32,391 bases of DNA. Source: Candidatus Ozemibacter sp. GTDB taxonomy: Bacteria; Muiribacteriota; Ozemobacteria; Ozemobacterales; Ozemobacteraceae. Under the pieces are notes generated by a model. The model was not told where the DNA came from and did no database searches. It was given only the letters and a program-made list of their open reading frames with translations. Made by a program: the position numbers and the translations under genes. Where the stretch lies: the NCBI GenBank assembly GCA_030446435.1, contig JASURT010000014.1, forward strand, positions 1-32,391. Direction: 5' to 3'. This document shows, piece by piece, positions 31,009-32,391 of the stretch; the first letter of the stretch is position 1, and every line of letters starts with the position of its first letter.

Positions 31009-32324
31009 GCGAGACCAAGCTTAACCGTATAATCAGATTAATCGAAGGCCTGACCCCTCAGGGTCAGGCTTTTGTAACCGAAAACGACCGGGAAATCTGG
31101 GTTCACAACTTTCTTCCAGGTGACAAAGTCGAATTACTTCTTGACGGTCGAGGCAGAGTTAAGTCGGCACAGCTGGTAGAACCTTCACCCGACCGGGTAA
31201 AGCCGGATTGTTTTTTTCATGGCCCCTGCGGTGGCTGCGATTTGCTGGAACTTTCAGAAAAGGGCCGCAAAAAAGAAAAACAGGCCATGATCGAACGCGC
31301 CATGAAGAAAATAGAGGGTGGTGAAAACGCCCGGCTAAAGCCTTTTATTGCTGCTAACGAGCTGATAAGATACCGCCCAAGGGTAAGACTGCACCAAAGC
31401 CGAAATCAGGAATCGCGCGAGTCGGGTTATCTGGCTGCAGATGCTTTTCAGAGAATGGTTCCCGGCGGTGTGGTTCCGGTGACGTCATGCGCCATCATCA
31501 CTCAGCAGCTGAACAAAAGGCTTGTGGCCACCCGCAAGATTCTAAGCCAGATTCCGATCTGTCTTGAAAGCCTGACTTTGATGTCATCGTCTTCAGCTCA
31601 TTCAGACAAGGTTGTCGGGCACGCCACCATGCGCAAAGGCAAAACACCCGGCTTTTATCACAAAGACCTCATGAAACTGATGCGGGCTGCCCAGCTGAAA
31701 GGTCTGACAATTTCAGGCCCCGATGGCAAGGTAAAAGAAGCGCACGGTTCAGTTTCGGTAACCGGTCTAATTGCACCTGACACAGAAGGCGGACCATATG
31801 AAGCCGAACCTTCATTTTTCGTTCAAAGCAACATCTTTCAGAATTCGGTGCTGATTAAAAAAGTTCTCGACTACTGCAAACCTGCCGAGGGAAAAAGAAT
31901 TGTCGAAGGTTTCAGCGGTGCGGGCAATTTTACCCTTCCACTTGCCGCCCATGGAGCAAGAGTAGAAGCCGTAGAATCGCATCCCGGCGCAATCAGAACC
32001 GCAAGAAAAAACCTGCATCAATCAGGATTCAGCGAAAGAATAAATCTTGTTGAAGGTGATGCAATAAAAGAGCTTTCGAAGTTCGAACCAGAACCAGATG
32101 TGCTGCTTCTCGACCCGCCCCGAACCGGAACCCCCGGCATCGGCAGAACGGTCAAAACCTTAAAACCAGCGAAAATCGTCTATGTTTTCTGCGACCTCGA
32201 TGCGATGATTAAAGACGCCAACCAGCTTATTCGCGCCGGCTACAGACTTGCAGAAGTAACCGGTCTGGACCTTTATCCGCGCACTCACCATGTAGAAACC
32301 ATATGTCTGTTTGAAAAAGCCTGA
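31005..32324 (+). CDS. TrmA/RlmD-type 5-methyluridine RNA methyltransferase
   Basis: 439 residues from the GTG at 31005, whose last two bases join the TGA stop of the phosphofructokinase gene (GTGA overlap). A GTG 21 nt earlier is also in frame but would give a longer overlap with no ribosome site. Parts: an N-terminal TRAM-like barrel (LIEGLTPQGQAFV), a 4Fe-4S motif C69-x5-C75-x2-C78 (CFFHGPCGGC), the SAM site EGFSGAGNFTLPLA, LLLDPPRTG, and the catalytic cysteine in YVFCDLDAMIKDA, with HHVET at the end. It methylates uridine C5 in 23S rRNA (RlmD/RlmC-like) or tRNA; the exact base is not decided by sequence. Confidence 0.92.
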   Translation: MSETKLNRIIRLIEGLTPQGQAFVTENDREIWVHNFLPGDKVELLLDGRGRVKSAQLVEPSPDRVKPDCFFHGPCGGCDLLELSEKGRKKEKQAMIERAMKKIEGGENARLKPFIAANELIRYRPRVRLHQSRNQESRESGYLAADAFQRMVPGGVVPVTSCAIITQQLNKRLVATRKILSQIPICLESLTLMSSSSAHSDKVVGHATMRKGKTPGFYHKDLMKLMRAAQLKGLTISGPDGKVKEAHGSVSVTGLIAPDTEGGPYEAEPSFFVQSNIFQNSVLIKKVLDYCKPAEGKRIVEGFSGAGNFTLPLAAHGARVEAVESHPGAIRTARKNLHQSGFSERINLVEGDAIKELSKFEPEPDVLLLDPPRTGTPGIGRTVKTLKPAKIVYVFCDLDAMIKDANQLIRAGYRLAEVTGLDLYPRTHHVETICLFEKA

Positions 32325-32331
32325 TTTTCAT

Positions 32332-32367
32332 ACTGAACGGGCAAATTATTCAAAGCCCGTTCAGTTT
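32332..32367 (+). terminator. Terminator of the phosphofructokinase-methyltransferase operon
   Basis: ACTGAACGGGC - 12-nt loop - GCCCGTTCAGT followed by TT, 8 nt after the stop codon. The stem is perfect; the T-run is short. Confidence 0.7.
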
Positions 32368-32391
32368 GATTGCTGATTGAGGGCGAGTTCT

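Overview
The window looks like a chromosomal segment of a Gram-negative, probably anaerobic and fermentative bacterium with moderate GC. The signs are secreted thioredoxin-like proteins with Sec signal peptides, a pyrophosphate-dependent phosphofructokinase, carbamate kinase, a type IV pilin-like protein and a complete set of purine/ureide-type catabolic genes. The pseudopilin sequences (core FRKAREQ..KACYANMRVL) recall those of Riflebacteria, Lentisphaerae and similar lineages. Riflebacteria is my low-confidence guess; a marker-gene phylogeny would decide. I saw no IS element, phage, CRISPR array, rRNA or tRNA.

Layout. 1-3.1 kb: DUF89 phosphatase-like gene and secreted redoxin on the minus strand, then an 8-oxoguanine deaminase-type amidohydrolase on plus. 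3.1-9.1 kb: exported or envelope proteins (metallophosphoesterase, SUMF1-domain protein, C45-type Ntn hydrolase, secreted zinc-ribbon protein, NTF2-like anchored protein) with two intergenic stretches of more than 300 bp. 9.1-17.0 kb: the metabolic core: ssnA, a TlpA-like thioredoxin, then ygeW and ygeY (minus) divergent from carbamate kinase and a 496-residue fold-type-II PLP enzyme (plus). 17.1-18.8 kb: ThpR-type RNA phosphodiesterase, a small unknown protein and a DEDDh exonuclease. 19.0-23.8 kb: a VIT/von Willebrand A protein with a pseudopilin-like module in its C-terminal part, preceded by a textbook sigma-54 promoter, then a membrane coiled-coil protein, a Bax-inhibitor-1 family protein and a DUF1232/J-domain protein. 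23.8-26.9 kb: a cyclopropane synthase/coclaurine-type methyltransferase, a type IV pilin-like protein with a non-standard start codon, an ankyrin protein and a TM1266-like small regulator. 27.1-32.4 kb: a JAMM/RadC-like domain fused to a DinG/XPD helicase, PPi-phosphofructokinase, and a TrmA/RlmD RNA methyltransferase.

How the genes fit together. 8-oxoguanine deaminase, SsnA, YgeW, YgeY and carbamate kinase belong to the gene set known from the anaerobic purine (urate/xanthine) breakdown and 'selenium metabolism-linked' clusters. In that scheme ureido intermediates are stripped to carbamoyl phosphate, which carbamate kinase turns into ATP, while a PLP enzyme deaminates 2,3-diaminopropionate. 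Here the PLP gene in that place does not look like canonical YgeX. The xanthine dehydrogenase-like and dihydropyrimidinase genes are not in this window.

Most noteworthy: the VIT-vWA-pseudopilin chimera under a sigma-54 promoter; the alternative PLP enzyme in the purine/diaminopropionate module; three nucleic-acid enzyme genes whose -10 boxes lie 6-9 nt before the start codon, suggesting leaderless mRNAs; and a pilin gene that seems to start with ATT.
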